Shown here: positions 21,278-31,665 of the stretch, piece by piece
Layout of the letters: each line of letters opens with the position of its first letter
Numbering within the stretch: position 1 is the first letter of the stretch
Assembly (NCBI GenBank): GCA_037693485.1
Contig: CM075354.1
Coordinates: 59,691,501-59,755,500, forward strand
From: Kitagawia praeruptora
Taxonomy: Eukaryota; Streptophyta; Magnoliopsida; Apiales; Apiaceae
Reading direction: 5' to 3'
DNA: 64,000 nucleotides
The notes under the pieces: model-generated
What the model was told of the DNA's origin: nothing
The model's input: only the letters and a program-made list of their open reading frames with translations
Database searches by the model: none
Made by a program: the position numbers and the translations under genes

Positions 21278-22329
21278 TGTTAGGTCCAAATGTGTTGTAG
21301 AGGGGGGGTGAATACAACTTTTCGATTATGAGTAGCAATAAATACGATGCAATAAATGAACACACAGATTCAAGGAATATATTTCTTTTATATATAACTT
21401 GAAAAGGTTGCTACAACATTCATTACAAAGTATAACAGAAGTTGAGAGAGAAGTGAATGATTCTAAGCTCTGTGAATACTCTCTCTCTTTTTCTTGTGTT
21501 TTTCTCAATATGCTCACTAACTAAAACATTACACAAGTGCTTCTATTTATACTACATGTAATCTATGACCTGTAGTCTTCAAAGACTAAGATGTACGTGG
21601 CCCAATGATGTCCACATAAATCTTGCCTTATCTTGAAAGCTTGGAAATCTGCCAATCAGAAGATGCCATGTGTCATGTTGAAGCTGCACTCTAAGTAGAA
21701 CTTCTACTTGAGAATTTCTACTTAGCCATCTCGAAATTCTAAGTAGAACTTCTACTTGAGAATTTCGACTTAGCCATCTAGAACATTTAGTACTTAGAAA
21801 ATATTCTGGTCTTCAACTTGAAACTTCAATGCACATCTTGAGCTTGTGATATCTTCATATCTTCTTTGTTCTTCTACAAGCTCTTGAACATGGATCTTTA
21901 TTACTGGCATAAACTTGCTATCAATGTCCTGACACTTGATGCACTGGTCTGGTTCATAAGTGACTAGTCTTGATAGTGTTTCTGCTTCTTGAATAAATTA
22001 CCATATTCACTTAGTAACTTGGCTTTCCAATATTTGCTTTCCTTCTTGTTCACTTGAAATCAATTGGTCTTGTTGATACTGATAGTTATGATCTTGAATC
22101 TCGAATTCTCAAATCACTGAGGCCTGAACAACTTTGACTTGAACTTCTCTCAATGATTTCTTCTTGGCTTGATCATAGTTAACATGTTCAATTGTATCAA
22201 TTACCTTGTCTTCATTTTGTGTTGATTCCTTGTGACTTCTTGTTCTTGATTGTCTTCTGGTTAAGTATCTTTTCGTTTAATTGAGTTACATTAGTTATAG
22301 TGTTACAAGTTAATACACTCTGCCTTTCA
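21278..22329 (-). repeat. Copia-2 3' LTR (left copy)
   Basis: 1,052 bp, TGTTAGGTCC to GCCTTTCA in plus orientation. TATA-like GTATAAATAG on the minus strand at 21552-21543. It contains alternating AAGTAGAACTTCTACTT and CGAAATTC words near 21690-21790. The small ORF at 21326-21517 exists in both LTRs and is not a gene. Confidence 0.95.
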
Positions 22330-22340
22330 ATCTCCCCCAA
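22330..22340 (-). other. Copia-2 polypurine tract
   Basis: On the minus strand TTGGGGGAGAT, directly before the 3' LTR. It is identical to the tract of Copia-1. Confidence 0.9.
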
Positions 22341-22672
22341 TTTGATTGTCTAACAATGACATTCAAATTAATGAAGGATAACTCAACTAAACAATGAGAC
22401 GAGAAAAGATAATTAACATTACAGTCTTGAAAAATATACAATTACAAGTACATGAAAACAATACAAAGAACTTAAACTAGAAACAGAATTCGAACCTCGA
22501 ATTAAAGATCATTTGAATGATTCCTATCACCTGGATTATTTCATATCTTTTAGTCAAACTTATATCACCTTATTGGATTCATTCTAAGATGAATTTTCCT
22601 CAAGTGAGTTAAAGCAACCGAAAGACATGAAGTTTTTCCAACTTCAAGTTCACACCACTCTGACCTTTAACC
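22341..22672 (-). other. Copia-2 stretch between ORF3 and polypurine tract
   Basis: Noncoding, AT-rich; no repeats or motifs recognised beyond the tract itself. Confidence 0.5.
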
Positions 22673-25525
22673 CTAATTCCGTTTCCTTTTCCTAGCTTCA
22701 GCAGCTTGATCTTTTTCTTCTTTCTGCCTTCTGCGCTTCTCCTCCTGCTGCTTTTGTTTCTTATATACTGGATCACGAAGTTGCGTCCACCTAGTATTCA
22801 ACAAACTTACTGCTTCCATCTCTAGAGGGTTCCTGGGTTCTGGGTAAGGATGTTTGAAAAGCCTTCTGAGTTTGTCCACCTCCTGAGTAGTTCTGATCTC
22901 TGGAATTTCCTCAAATTTCTTCATGATAAGCCGAGGTTTCCTATGAGTTTTATCAGATTTAAACTGACAGTAGATCATTTTGGGATAGCCTATGACACGG
23001 TTAGTATTGTGGACACTAGCCGCATCTCGCTCCAATCGCTTCATTTCCACTACTACATCAGATAGGTAACTCACGAGTCTCTGCTTTTCTGTCACATACT
23101 TAACTTCCACATCTTCCCATTTGAACACGTATAACACTTTCTCTAGAAATGCAGCATCTTGAGTCTGCTTCAGCCAGTCTCTACTCATATGCAAGAGTGT
23201 TTGCTTCTGGTCTGCATCTATGAATACTAAGGCATCAGCTGCATTATCAGCAAAAGAATGTATCCAGTATACGCTGTCTCTTCCTGGAACACCAACTGCC
23301 TCCCTTATCTCTCCTTGTTCCAGTTCTCCAGTAGGAAGATTCAGAGCTTCATCAACATTCTTCATTGCTTGAAGAATATTCCAATTCCTCTCTATCAGCT
23401 CTGGTTCAATCTTCACATTATCAAGAGGGTTCGGAGCAATGACATCACACTTCCACACCTCATTGCTCTTCTTTAGTATGACACTTTCAATGGTCTTCAC
23501 TGTGTTATCCTTAAGCACAGAAGCGAATCCCTTACCCATCATTTGCCTACAGACGGCCTTAAGAGATTCCACTGAAAGTTCCATTAATTCCTTTTCCTCC
23601 AGGCTCACCCTCTTCAATTTACTGTCAACCACCATCCGGACAACATTTGGATATGCTGAGAATTCTGGACCCTTGTCCTCTGCTAGCCGCATTAACTGAT
23701 CCCTATACAGAATGCTTAGATTCTCAGAATGAGAGTATTGAATTTTTGTTGCTAGCAAGAACAACTCTGATGCAGATCTTCTCGTCATGAATTGATCATC
23801 CACATACATGAAAGACATCGGGACTCCTTCTGTGAAAGACAAAACAACCTGCCACTCCTTTTGCGTTGAATTGTATCCAACCCTGACTTTAGAAATTAAT
23901 CTCTTTAAAGCATTTATGTAGTCAGCCGCCATTGGATTCTGCAAATTTAGTTGGTAGAACAGATCATCTGCTTCCTTGTTATGCTCTCCTTTTGTACATG
24001 GTCCCATCAAAATCTTTCTTGCGTCATCCCACTTCTTCCCTATCCTTCTATTGTCCAGATCGATTTGAGGATCAGCTAGCCTTGCAAGCTCATAATCGTA
24101 CTGCTTTCCTTGTAGCTCCGCTTTCTTTTCCTGAAACGCAGCACGACCTTGCATTTGCTTCATTTTAAAGAACTCAGCTTGATCCAAGGCTAACTGTTGA
24201 GCTTCAAGGGTTTCCTCATCGACAGTAATTTCTTCAGGCAATCCGAAAGACATTCCAGCACCTCCACCCTGATCCTTCAATGATCTCTTTATAGCATGTT
24301 TCAACGGTGCGTCTTCTATATCGGAATCTGAGTCGAGTACCTCCTGTACTTTTTCTTGATGACTCAGATCAACGAATGGCTCATCTGGCTCAATCGCTAT
24401 TGCCTTACCCTTTTTCTTTCTTAGAGCCTCTTCATCAATAGACGGCTCAACTTCCATTTCTTTTACAAGATCAGCATGTTCTTGAATTTCTTCGATTTGA
24501 ACTCCCTGCTGTCTCGTCTTCTTTATACTCTCCCCCTTAGGTGAGTTATCCTGAACTCCACCCTGGTCTCCAGATCCACCAGCCGTATCAAAATCTTCAA
24601 ACCCGGAACCATAGACTCCTGCTCCACTAGCACCACCTGTACCAGCATCAGGGGGAGGTTGTTGCGGCGCGAAACACTCCTGGGGCACAAAACTTCTGAT
24701 TGCGTACATAACTCTGCTTATTTCCACAGCCAGAGTATCCATTGTAAGCTCCATTGCTCCCATCCTGTCATTCAGGGTGTTTCCCAAGACACCAGCAGCA
24801 TGGCCCATGTCATTTACCTGATTTTTCAAATCAGTAAAAGCTGAAGCTTGAAGTGCCATTCGTGCTGCGTAGTCGTCAAGTGCCCTTTGATTATCTCCAA
24901 CATTCATCCCTAACTGCCCCATTGACTGCCCAAACTGCTTCATTTGATTTTCCATAGAAGACAACCGAGATTCAAGATTTTCAGCATTAAGGGACGGTGT
25001 TTGGTTTAGGTGACCTCGCTCTAATTCTAGTTCTGTTGGTATTTGGCGCTCGGTTTCGGGCCTTAAAAATGAAGGTCCCTCTCTCCCTAACCTCTCACAC
25101 ACACTCCCTGTCTCACGCTCGTGTATGTCTTCAATAATTGATCCAAAACATGAAGCAGTACCTGCAGAAACTTGATAAGACATATAATTTGCAGTTACGG
25201 GATCAATTGCTGTTTGTTCCTGAGTTGGAATCTCAGGCTGAGAGGCTACAAAGTGTTCTTGTACAACATCAGAACCGATCCTCTTTGTAGCATCAGTACG
25301 TACCGGTGAAGGTACGGCTGAAGTTTTTAAAGCTTCATGTCCTTTTGAAGTAACAGCATCTTCAAAAGGTACATAATTATCATCAAAATCAAAATCCCTA
25401 TGTGCAGATTGTTCAAGGGGTGAACCACTCTCGTGAGGTGGAGTGGTTGCGTGTGACACTCTAGGGTTTGACTGACGTTTAGAAGTAGCAGCATGAGAAG
25501 TTTTGGCTTTCTTTCGAATAAGTTG
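22673..25525 (-). CDS. Copia-2 ORF3, part downstream of the amber codon
   Basis: Same frame as the N-terminal part (25529-26668), separated only by TAG 25528-25526; about 950 codons follow the stop. From the N side: an S/T/E-rich linker, a heptad-like coiled-coil stretch (LESRLSSMENQMKQFGQSM onward), a G-rich segment, then DNSPKGESIKK whose DNA contains the purine tract AAGGGGGAGAG, an acidic stretch with KKKGKAIAI, and a C-terminal half rich in K, E, L and V ending in a basic tail (KQQEEKRRRQKEEKDQ, ARKRKRN). No domain of known function is recognised. Without readthrough, or a new start at ATG 25459, this part would not be made. Confidence 0.7.
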   Translation of the reverse strand, partial: QLIRKKAKTSHAATSKRQSNPRVSHATTPPHESGSPLEQSAHRDFDFDDNYVPFEDAVTSKGHEALKTSAVPSPVRTDATKRIGSDVVQEHFVASQPEIPTQEQTAIDPVTANYMSYQVSAGTASCFGSIIEDIHERETGSVCERLGREGPSFLRPETERQIPTELELERGHLNQTPSLNAENLESRLSSMENQMKQFGQSMGQLGMNVGDNQRALDDYAARMALQASAFTDLKNQVNDMGHAAGVLGNTLNDRMGAMELTMDTLAVEISRVMYAIRSFVPQECFAPQQPPPDAGTGGASGAGVYGSGFEDFDTAGGSGDQGGVQDNSPKGESIKKTRQQGVQIEEIQEHADLVKEMEVEPSIDEEALRKKKGKAIAIEPDEPFVDLSHQEKVQEVLDSDSDIEDAPLKHAIKRSLKDQGGGAGMSFGLPEEITVDEETLEAQQLALDQAEFFKMKQMQGRAAFQEKKAELQGKQYDYELARLADPQIDLDNRRIGKKWDDARKILMGPCTKGEHNKEADDLFYQLNLQNPMAADYINALKRLISKVRVGYNSTQKEWQVVLSFTEGVPMSFMYVDDQFMTRRSASELFLLATKIQYSHSENLSILYRDQLMRLAEDKGPEFSAYPNVVRMVVDSKLKRVSLEEKELMELSVESLKAVCRQMMGKGFASVLKDNTVKTIESVILKKSNEVWKCDVIAPNPLDNVKIEPELIERNWNILQAMKNVDEALNLPTGELEQGEIREAVGVPGRDSVYWIHSFADNAADALVFIDADQKQTLLHMSRDWLKQTQDAAFLEKVLYVFKWEDVEVKYVTEKQRLVSYLSDVVVEMKRLERDAASVHNTNRVIGYPKMIYCQFKSDKTHRKPRLIMKKFEEIPEIRTTQEVDKLRRLFKHPYPEPRNPLEMEAVSLLNTRWTQLRDPVYKKQKQQEEKRRRQKEEKDQAAEARKRKRN

Positions 25526-25528
25526 CTA
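25526..25528 (-). other. In-frame TAG inside Copia-2 ORF3
   Basis: The codons read GAG TAG CAA CTT on the minus strand. The frame is open on both sides for 380 and 950 codons. The TAG CAA CT- context matches five of six bases of the tobamovirus-type readthrough signal CARYYA. It may be a plain nonsense mutation or a leaky stop. Confidence 0.85.
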
Positions 25529-26668
25529 CTCTTCGGGTTCACTCTCCTCATCATTTCCTACATCTATATGTGCTGGCTGTTTGGATTCCGGTGACTTGGA
25601 TGACAAGGAATTAGAAATATGGCTCTTACCCTGGGATAGATTCTGCGGGCTAGCAGTCTCTTGGGTCTGGGAATCAGAAATATAGGAAGAGGAATGAGTA
25701 GAGTGTCGAGAGAGATTACCTGATTCATTACCTTGTTCATCTCCGCTTTGTTCATCAGGAATCGCTTCAAATGCCTCAGCATGAGCAGACCGATTCTGAG
25801 CATGTGATGAAGCTTGCGAGAATTCCATCAAAGTGGTAACTCCCTCATCATATGTAAGCCACTTTTGTAAGGTATCAGGAATAGACATCGGTTTTCCATG
25901 ATGTTTATCCTGATTTTCAACTGTTGAAAGTGACTTAGTGCCCATCCCTAGCGGTGCAGATGATGGACCACTGGCAAAACTCCGTCTAACAGCAAGAGCA
26001 TCCTTCGGTACTAAATGATTAATCAGCATCTGTAGGAACCGAGGAAACCAGCAGACAACATCTGTAGTGTTGAGGTCTCTGCTTGCAGGAGATCCCATCA
26101 CAGCCACTATCTCAGAGAGAACTATTCGTCCATAATTTATATCCAGCTCTCTTGCTAGGGCAATTCCAAGGTTTTGCATGGGAATGGAAATTTGATGGTA
26201 ATCGCTTTCTCGTGCCCGAAAACATCTTGTTATGGCCTCGAAAAAGTAATTCCATTCCACATGAAGAAATTGTTTTTGGATGTTTCCAGTGATCCGGCCA
26301 GTCGGAGGATAACACCCTATTTCTTCAAAGAATTTGAGGCGATCTGCAGCTGTAGGTTCTGGATCATAAGCATCTTTAACAGGGAATCCAAGAACCTTGT
26401 TGACAATTTGTTCAGTCACCACATATTCCTGACCCGCTAAGGTAAACCTGAAACCAAAGGGGGTTGATTTGCTCCCAAAAGAAACCGCACTAGTCCATAA
26501 TTGCTGTAAAGCATCATGTACTAGTGTAGGTTTAGCAGAAAAAGCATCGCTAGCTTTGGAATACAAATTGAGAAATCGTATCCAAGACTTAAAGCGCGGG
26601 AGTTGATCACCAATTTCCGTAGAAATATTATAAAAATTGTTTTTGGCAAGTGAAAATTGGTGAGCCAT
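25529..26668 (-). CDS. Copia-2 ORF3, N-terminal domain
   Basis: 380 codons from a proper ATG (26668-26666) to the amber codon. Residues about 1-230 match the ORF3 N domain of Copia-1 and Copia-3: LWTSAVSF, GQEYVVTEQIVNKVLGFP, FFEEIGCYPP, FLHVEWNYFFEAITRCF, LGIALARELDINYGRIVLSEI, WFPRFLQMLINHLVP. An S/E/Q-rich linker with many acidic residues follows. No signal peptide, no membrane segment. The domain is clearly more diverged from the other two than its intact element would suggest, so the family has been diversifying. Function unknown. Confidence 0.75.
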
Positions 26669-26934
26669 TTTAATTAAAAGTTTTTCTTTTAAAAGATGTG
26701 AAATTTTAATTTTAATTTCTGAAAAACAATTAATTTAACAATTAACCGTGATAACCCTTTTAATTTATCAAGAACACAAAGGTTCCTTTTTGAAAAATCA
26801 AACTACGGGCTTCAACAAACAGTTAAAGGATGGCAAATTTCGAACCACTAATTAAATCTGCTTTAACAGTGAAGTGTTTGTGTGTAAAGCCGTTTTTGAG
26901 CAGATCTGTTAACTTTTGTGTGTATATACGTGTG

Positions 26935-26948
26935 TATATATATATATC
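26935..26948 (-). promoter_or_regulatory. Candidate TATA box for Copia-2 ORF3
   Basis: An uninterrupted TATATATATATA-type run about 270 bases before the ORF3 ATG, followed on the minus strand by a stretch without stops of note that could be a leader. An internal promoter is inference; simple TA repeats are common in AT-rich DNA. Confidence 0.25.
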
Positions 26949-27229
26949 AAGAAAGATGAACCAACAAACACACAAGAACAGAGATTAATAGTAACACACA
27001 AATGATAGCAGTCAAAAAATGGGCATTAATTCGTTGTCCGTATGAGATTTGTCACAAAAATCACGAATCAATGGTTGAATCTATGAAATCGCCTGTATGT
27101 ATATGTGCGGCTGTAAAACTCTATTTAGGTAAAAGTGAAAGAAAATGTCGAGTTAAAGATGTATATATAGACATGAATGTGCAATGACAGAAATGCCCCT
27201 GATAAAAAATGTGAAAAACACCAAGTACA

Positions 27230-27900
27230 TACAGGGAACACTCTATCTCGAACCTCAAGTCGAAATTCGAGATAAAGTTCGAGATAGGTGTCAACTCGAA
27301 CTTCTAGCACTTAGCAAAAATCAGCAATAAAATCTATCTCGAAGTTCGAGATAAAGTTCGAGTTAGCAGTTAACTCGAAAAACTTGAACCACTTGAACCA
27401 TTAATCTATCAAAGATCATGTACAGCACACATCACCAACATTACTAGGGAAACCTATCTCGAAATTCAAGTAGAAATTCAAGATAGACTTCGAGTTAGGA
27501 GTTAACTCGAAATAAATCCCCTTAGACACTGAGAACTCTATCTCGAACATCAAGTCGAAATTCGAGTTGAGTTTCGAGATAGAGTCTAACTCGAAGTTTT
27601 TGACTAACTCAAAGTTATTCTCAGTTCTCCAAAAATATCTCCAAAAATGTAACCTGATCTCAACCTTCGAGATAAAGTTCGAGATAGAAATTATCTCGAA
27701 TATTTTGAAGATAATAAAAAATAGGCACACTGGTAACTCTAAGTCGAACTTTAAGTCGAATTTCGAGTTGAATTTCGAGATAGAGTCTAACTCGAAATTC
27801 TTCCCAGACTTAGAATTTTCAAAACTTCCCTCAGAAAGCTCAAATCGAAATTCAACTAGAATTTCAAGATGAGTTTCGAGATAGTGACTAACTCGAAATT
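27230..27900. repeat. Array of CTATCTCGAA / TTCGAGATAG palindromic words
   Basis: Dozens of short copies of CTCGAA, TCGAAATTCGAG and TTCGAGATA, direct and inverted, at irregular spacing of roughly 10-40 bases. Related words occur in the Copia-2 LTRs and in the leader at 34120-34290 (AAGTCGAAATTTCT, AAGTAGAAATT). Known: Sireviruses carry repeated palindromic motifs in LTR and noncoding internal DNA, probably cis-regulatory. This fits that plan with a private motif. Confidence 0.8.
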
Positions 27901-28311
27901 TTGAAGATACTTAGAATAATTTGACAATTTTTCTTTGAAAAACTCAACAATTAATTTTGTCAAATTAATATAAATATCAATTCAAGGATTTTAATATATG
28001 ACATAATTAAAACATTCCTTGACAATTCTAATGCCTCTAATTACATGAAAAACACAGGTAAATTCATCTAAAAATCATGCAATATTTAGAATATTATGAA
28101 TTTAACTCCCCCTATGATCATGCAATCTAATAAGCATAAATTCACAGATTTGTGCTATAAAAGACACTTAAAACACACTGAATTCATGCAAAAACACACT
28201 ATATGCATCCTATAATAATCATTAATTAGGCATTTTAAAGTCTAAACACATAATGATTAAATAGCCTGCATATACCAACATAACCATGGATTTTACAGAG
28301 AGAAGGCTTTA

Positions 28312-31300
28312 CTAACTTGTGTTAAGCATTCCCAATTCACCAACTAACCTATTGAATGTTACTTCATCAAGAGGTTTGGTGAATATATCTGCAATTTGTT
28401 GCATTGTGGGCACAAAATGTAGCTCCACAGTCCCCTCCTCGACATGTTCTCTTATGAAGTGATACCTGATGTCGATGTGCTTTGTTCTTGAGTGATCTAC
28501 AGGATTGTTGGTTATGGCAATGGCACTTGTGTTGTCACACATAATTGGAATTTTCTTGTGCTCCATGCCATAATCCTTCAATTGGTTCCTCATCCACAGT
28601 ATTTGAGATACACAGCTTCCAGCAGCAATGTACTCAGCTTCAGCAGTAGAAGTAGATACTGTATGTTGCTTTTTACTTTGCCAGGACACCAATCTTCTGC
28701 CAAGAAATTGACAAGCACCAGATGTGCTTTTCCTATCAATCCTGCAACCTGCATAATCTGAATCCGTATAGCCAATTAGATTAAAACCTGTATCTCTTGG
28801 GTACCAAATTCCTAGATTTGGTGTGCCCTTGAGATACCTAAAAATTCTTTTGACGGCTATGAGATGTGATTCTCTAGGATCCGCTTGGAATCTTGCACAT
28901 AAACAAGTCGCGAACATTATATCGGGTCTACTTGCAGTTAAATAGAGAAGTGAGCCAATCATACCTCGATAGCTTGTGATGTCAACTGATTTACCTGATT
29001 TGTCTTCATCAAGCTTCGTGGCTGTTGCCATGGGAGTCTTGGCTGCTGATGCATCTTCTAGATTATACTTCTTGAGTAAATCTCTGACGTACTTGGATTG
29101 ACAGATAAAGATACCATCTTTTCTCTGACTGATCTGTAATCCAAGGAAGAAAGACAGCTCTCCCATCATGCTCATCTCGTATTTGTCTTGCATTAGCTTA
29201 GCAAATTTCTCGCACAAGCGCTCATTCGATGACCCGAAGATAATATCGTCCACATAGACTTGAACAAGTATTAGATCATTCTTCACATTCTTATAGAACA
29301 ATGTTTTGTCAATTACTCCCCTAGTAAAACCACTTTCAATTAAGAATACAGATAGGGTTTCATACCAACATCTTGGGGATTGCCTGAGGCCATAGACTGA
29401 TTTGAAGAGAAGGTACACAAAATCTTCAAGTTCTGGATCAATGAAGCCAGGCGGCTGTTCCAGATACACTTCTTCTTCTAACTCTCCGTTCAGGAAGGCA
29501 CTTTTCACATCCATCTGGAAAACCTTGAAGTTCTTATGTGCTGCAAATGCCAAAAACATCCTGACTGCCTCAAGTCTTGCAACTGGTGCATAGGTCTCAT
29601 CATAATCAATTCCTTCTCGTTGAGAATAACCTTTTGCAACCAAACGAGCCTTGTTTCGTGTTACAAGTCCGTTTTCATCCATTTTATTTCTGAATACCCA
29701 CCTTGCTCCAATTACTGATTTGTTCTTTGGTCGGGGTACCAGTTTCCAAACTTTCTGCCTTTCAAACTGATTGAGTTCCTCTTGCATTGCAATCACCCAA
29801 TCAGCATCACCAAGAGCTTCTTCTATTTCTTTAGGTTCAAGCTTGGATAAGAACCCAGAAAATAAGCAAATATTAGCTAGGTCAGCTCTTGTATTTCTTC
29901 TAGTAGACACACCAGCATCTGGATCACCAATAATTAATTCAAACGGATGGTCTCTATTCCATACCCGTTCTCTTGGAAATTGTCTTGATGATTCAGCATG
30001 ACTTTCTGAATTGTGGTGCTGACTACTTTGAATACTTTCACTAACTCCCCCTGAGTTAGTGCCAGCTCCTACAGAACTAGAGTCAACTCGATTCGAGCCT
30101 TGAACAGTAGTCCTTGAGCTGCTATTTACTCCCCCTGAGTTGTTGTCGGTTCGTACTGAAGAAGTCTCTCCTGATCTTGTAGAATTAGCTTGTTCACTAG
30201 ACTCAGGTTCTTCACGTAAACTTGGAACATTTAATGGGACAACCAACTCAGGTTCATCTTCAAGATCTTCTAAGTCCAGATTCTGAAATTTTAGGGACTC
30301 AGGTTCACTAGAATCTCTTGAAATTGATGAGAGTTTGGTATCGTCGAATCTGACGTTGTAGCTTTCAGTCACTTTTCGATCATTCACTAAGAACACCCTA
30401 TAAGCTGCTACCACATCTGTGGAGTAACCAACAAAGATTCCTTCACGAGCTTTTGCCGCAAACTTACCTAGATTTTCATCATCTATAAGTACATAGCATT
30501 TTGCTCCAAATACATGAAAATATTTGATTGTTGGTCTTCTTCCGTTCATTAACTCACATGGTGTCTTTTCTTTATCTTTTATGATCAAGGATCGATTTTG
30601 AGTGTAACATACTGTACTCACTGCTTCTGCCCAGAAATACAGAGGAAGTTTCGAATCACACAACAAAGTTCTTGCTGCTTCAACCAATGTTCTGTTCTTC
30701 CTTTCAACTACTCCATTTTGTTGTGGAGTTCTCGGGGCTGAATACTGACGACGTATTCCTTTAGATACACAGAAGTCATTTAGCACTGCGTTTTTGAATT
30801 CAGTGCCATTGTCTGATCTAATCGTCTTCACAGTAAGTGTTGAAACATTCTCAATTTGAGTGATGTGATCAATGATTAAGAAAGGTACTTCGTCTTTCGT
30901 CATTGCGAACAATACCCATGTATACTTGGAGAAGTCATCCACGATTACCAATGCATATCTTTTCCTAGACAGAGATAGGACATTCACTGGGCCAAACAAA
31001 TCCATATGAAGAAGTTGCAGAGGCTCAGTGATACTAGAAATTTCTTTGCTTTTATGCGAGGCTCGCTTCGACTTTCCCATTTCACAGGCTTCACAGAGTC
31101 CTTTCGGAGCGAACTCCATTTGAGGTAGATCTCTCACCAATTCTCGCCTCGCGAGAGCATTCATCGTTTTGAAGTTTAAGTGAGATAACTTTTTGTGCCA
31201 TAACCAGCTTTCATCATCCGAAGCTTTGCTGTAGAAACAGGTAACTTGATTCTGATTTGCTGAATCCATGTCTGCAACAAAAAGATCTGCCTTTCGAACT

Positions 31301-31665
31301 CCTCTCAAAGCCAGTGAACCTTCCTTGATGTGAGTGATTGATACACCTTTCTTGTTGAAGACAATTTCGTAACCTTTGTCACAGAATTGACTGATACTCA
31401 ACAAATTATGCTTTAATCCCTCAACATAGGAAATATCTTCAATGATGACATTGCCAGTTTTCAGTTTGCCATATCCCTTTGTCACACCTATGCTGTCATC
31501 TCCAAAGGTAACATAAGGGCCAGCTTTCATAACCAACTCTGTAAGCAGGGACTTGTCTCCAGTCATATGCCTCGATGCTCCACTATCTAGCACCCATATA
31601 ACTTTATTTCTCTTTTGCTTAATGCCCTGCAATGACAGATTGGTTAGACTTTCTTCGGAACCCAA
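28312..31665 (-). CDS. Copia-2 pol polyprotein (protease, integrase, reverse transcriptase, RNase H)
   Basis: 1,117 codons without interruption. Protease WVLDSGASRHMTGD. Integrase zinc finger HKKLSHLNFKTMNAL...CEACEMGK; catalytic core HMDLFGPVN, RSDNGTEFKN, TPQQNGVVERKN (D, D, E present). RT ARWVFRNK, YDETYAPVARLEAVR, QMDVKSAFLNGELEEE, YVDDIIFGS. RNase H DSDYAGCRIDRKSTSG, STAEAEYIAAGS. End LVGELGMLNTS. The frame is -1 relative to gag and overlaps its end by 22 bases; the first codon is TTG, so translation must come by frameshift, splicing or a similar step rather than a new start. All catalytic motifs are intact, so the protein could be active. Confidence 0.95.
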   Translation of the reverse strand: MGSEESLTNLSLQGIKQKRNKVIWVLDSGASRHMTGDKSLLTELVMKAGPYVTFGDDSIGVTKGYGKLKTGNVIIEDISYVEGLKHNLLSISQFCDKGYEIVFNKKGVSITHIKEGSLALRGVRKADLFVADMDSANQNQVTCFYSKASDDESWLWHKKLSHLNFKTMNALARRELVRDLPQMEFAPKGLCEACEMGKSKRASHKSKEISSITEPLQLLHMDLFGPVNVLSLSRKRYALVIVDDFSKYTWVLFAMTKDEVPFLIIDHITQIENVSTLTVKTIRSDNGTEFKNAVLNDFCVSKGIRRQYSAPRTPQQNGVVERKNRTLVEAARTLLCDSKLPLYFWAEAVSTVCYTQNRSLIIKDKEKTPCELMNGRRPTIKYFHVFGAKCYVLIDDENLGKFAAKAREGIFVGYSTDVVAAYRVFLVNDRKVTESYNVRFDDTKLSSISRDSSEPESLKFQNLDLEDLEDEPELVVPLNVPSLREEPESSEQANSTRSGETSSVRTDNNSGGVNSSSRTTVQGSNRVDSSSVGAGTNSGGVSESIQSSQHHNSESHAESSRQFPRERVWNRDHPFELIIGDPDAGVSTRRNTRADLANICLFSGFLSKLEPKEIEEALGDADWVIAMQEELNQFERQKVWKLVPRPKNKSVIGARWVFRNKMDENGLVTRNKARLVAKGYSQREGIDYDETYAPVARLEAVRMFLAFAAHKNFKVFQMDVKSAFLNGELEEEVYLEQPPGFIDPELEDFVYLLFKSVYGLRQSPRCWYETLSVFLIESGFTRGVIDKTLFYKNVKNDLILVQVYVDDIIFGSSNERLCEKFAKLMQDKYEMSMMGELSFFLGLQISQRKDGIFICQSKYVRDLLKKYNLEDASAAKTPMATATKLDEDKSGKSVDITSYRGMIGSLLYLTASRPDIMFATCLCARFQADPRESHLIAVKRIFRYLKGTPNLGIWYPRDTGFNLIGYTDSDYAGCRIDRKSTSGACQFLGRRLVSWQSKKQHTVSTSTAEAEYIAAGSCVSQILWMRNQLKDYGMEHKKIPIMCDNTSAIAITNNPVDHSRTKHIDIRYHFIREHVEEGTVELHFVPTMQQIADIFTKPLDEVTFNRLVGELGMLNTS

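Larger units (their letters stand above)
26669..28311 (-). other. Copia-2 spacer between pol and ORF3
   Basis: 1.6 kb, noncoding. The part 27230-27900 is an array of palindromic CTATCTCGAA/TTCGAGATAG words, entered separately. The part next to ORF3 holds a TATA run at 26935-26948 and a leader-like stretch. Small ORFs rich in F, N, S, E and I (27416-27872, both strands) are by-products of the array. Confidence 0.6.

Noticed and set aside
21326..21517. 63-codon minus-strand ORF present twice (also 34843-35034)
   Set aside because: It is duplicated only because it lies in both Copia-2 LTRs; no protein features.
27416..27872. Opposed ORFs of 104 and 101 codons rich in F, N, S, E and I
   Set aside because: Both strands are read through the same palindromic array; composition is explained by the repeat.
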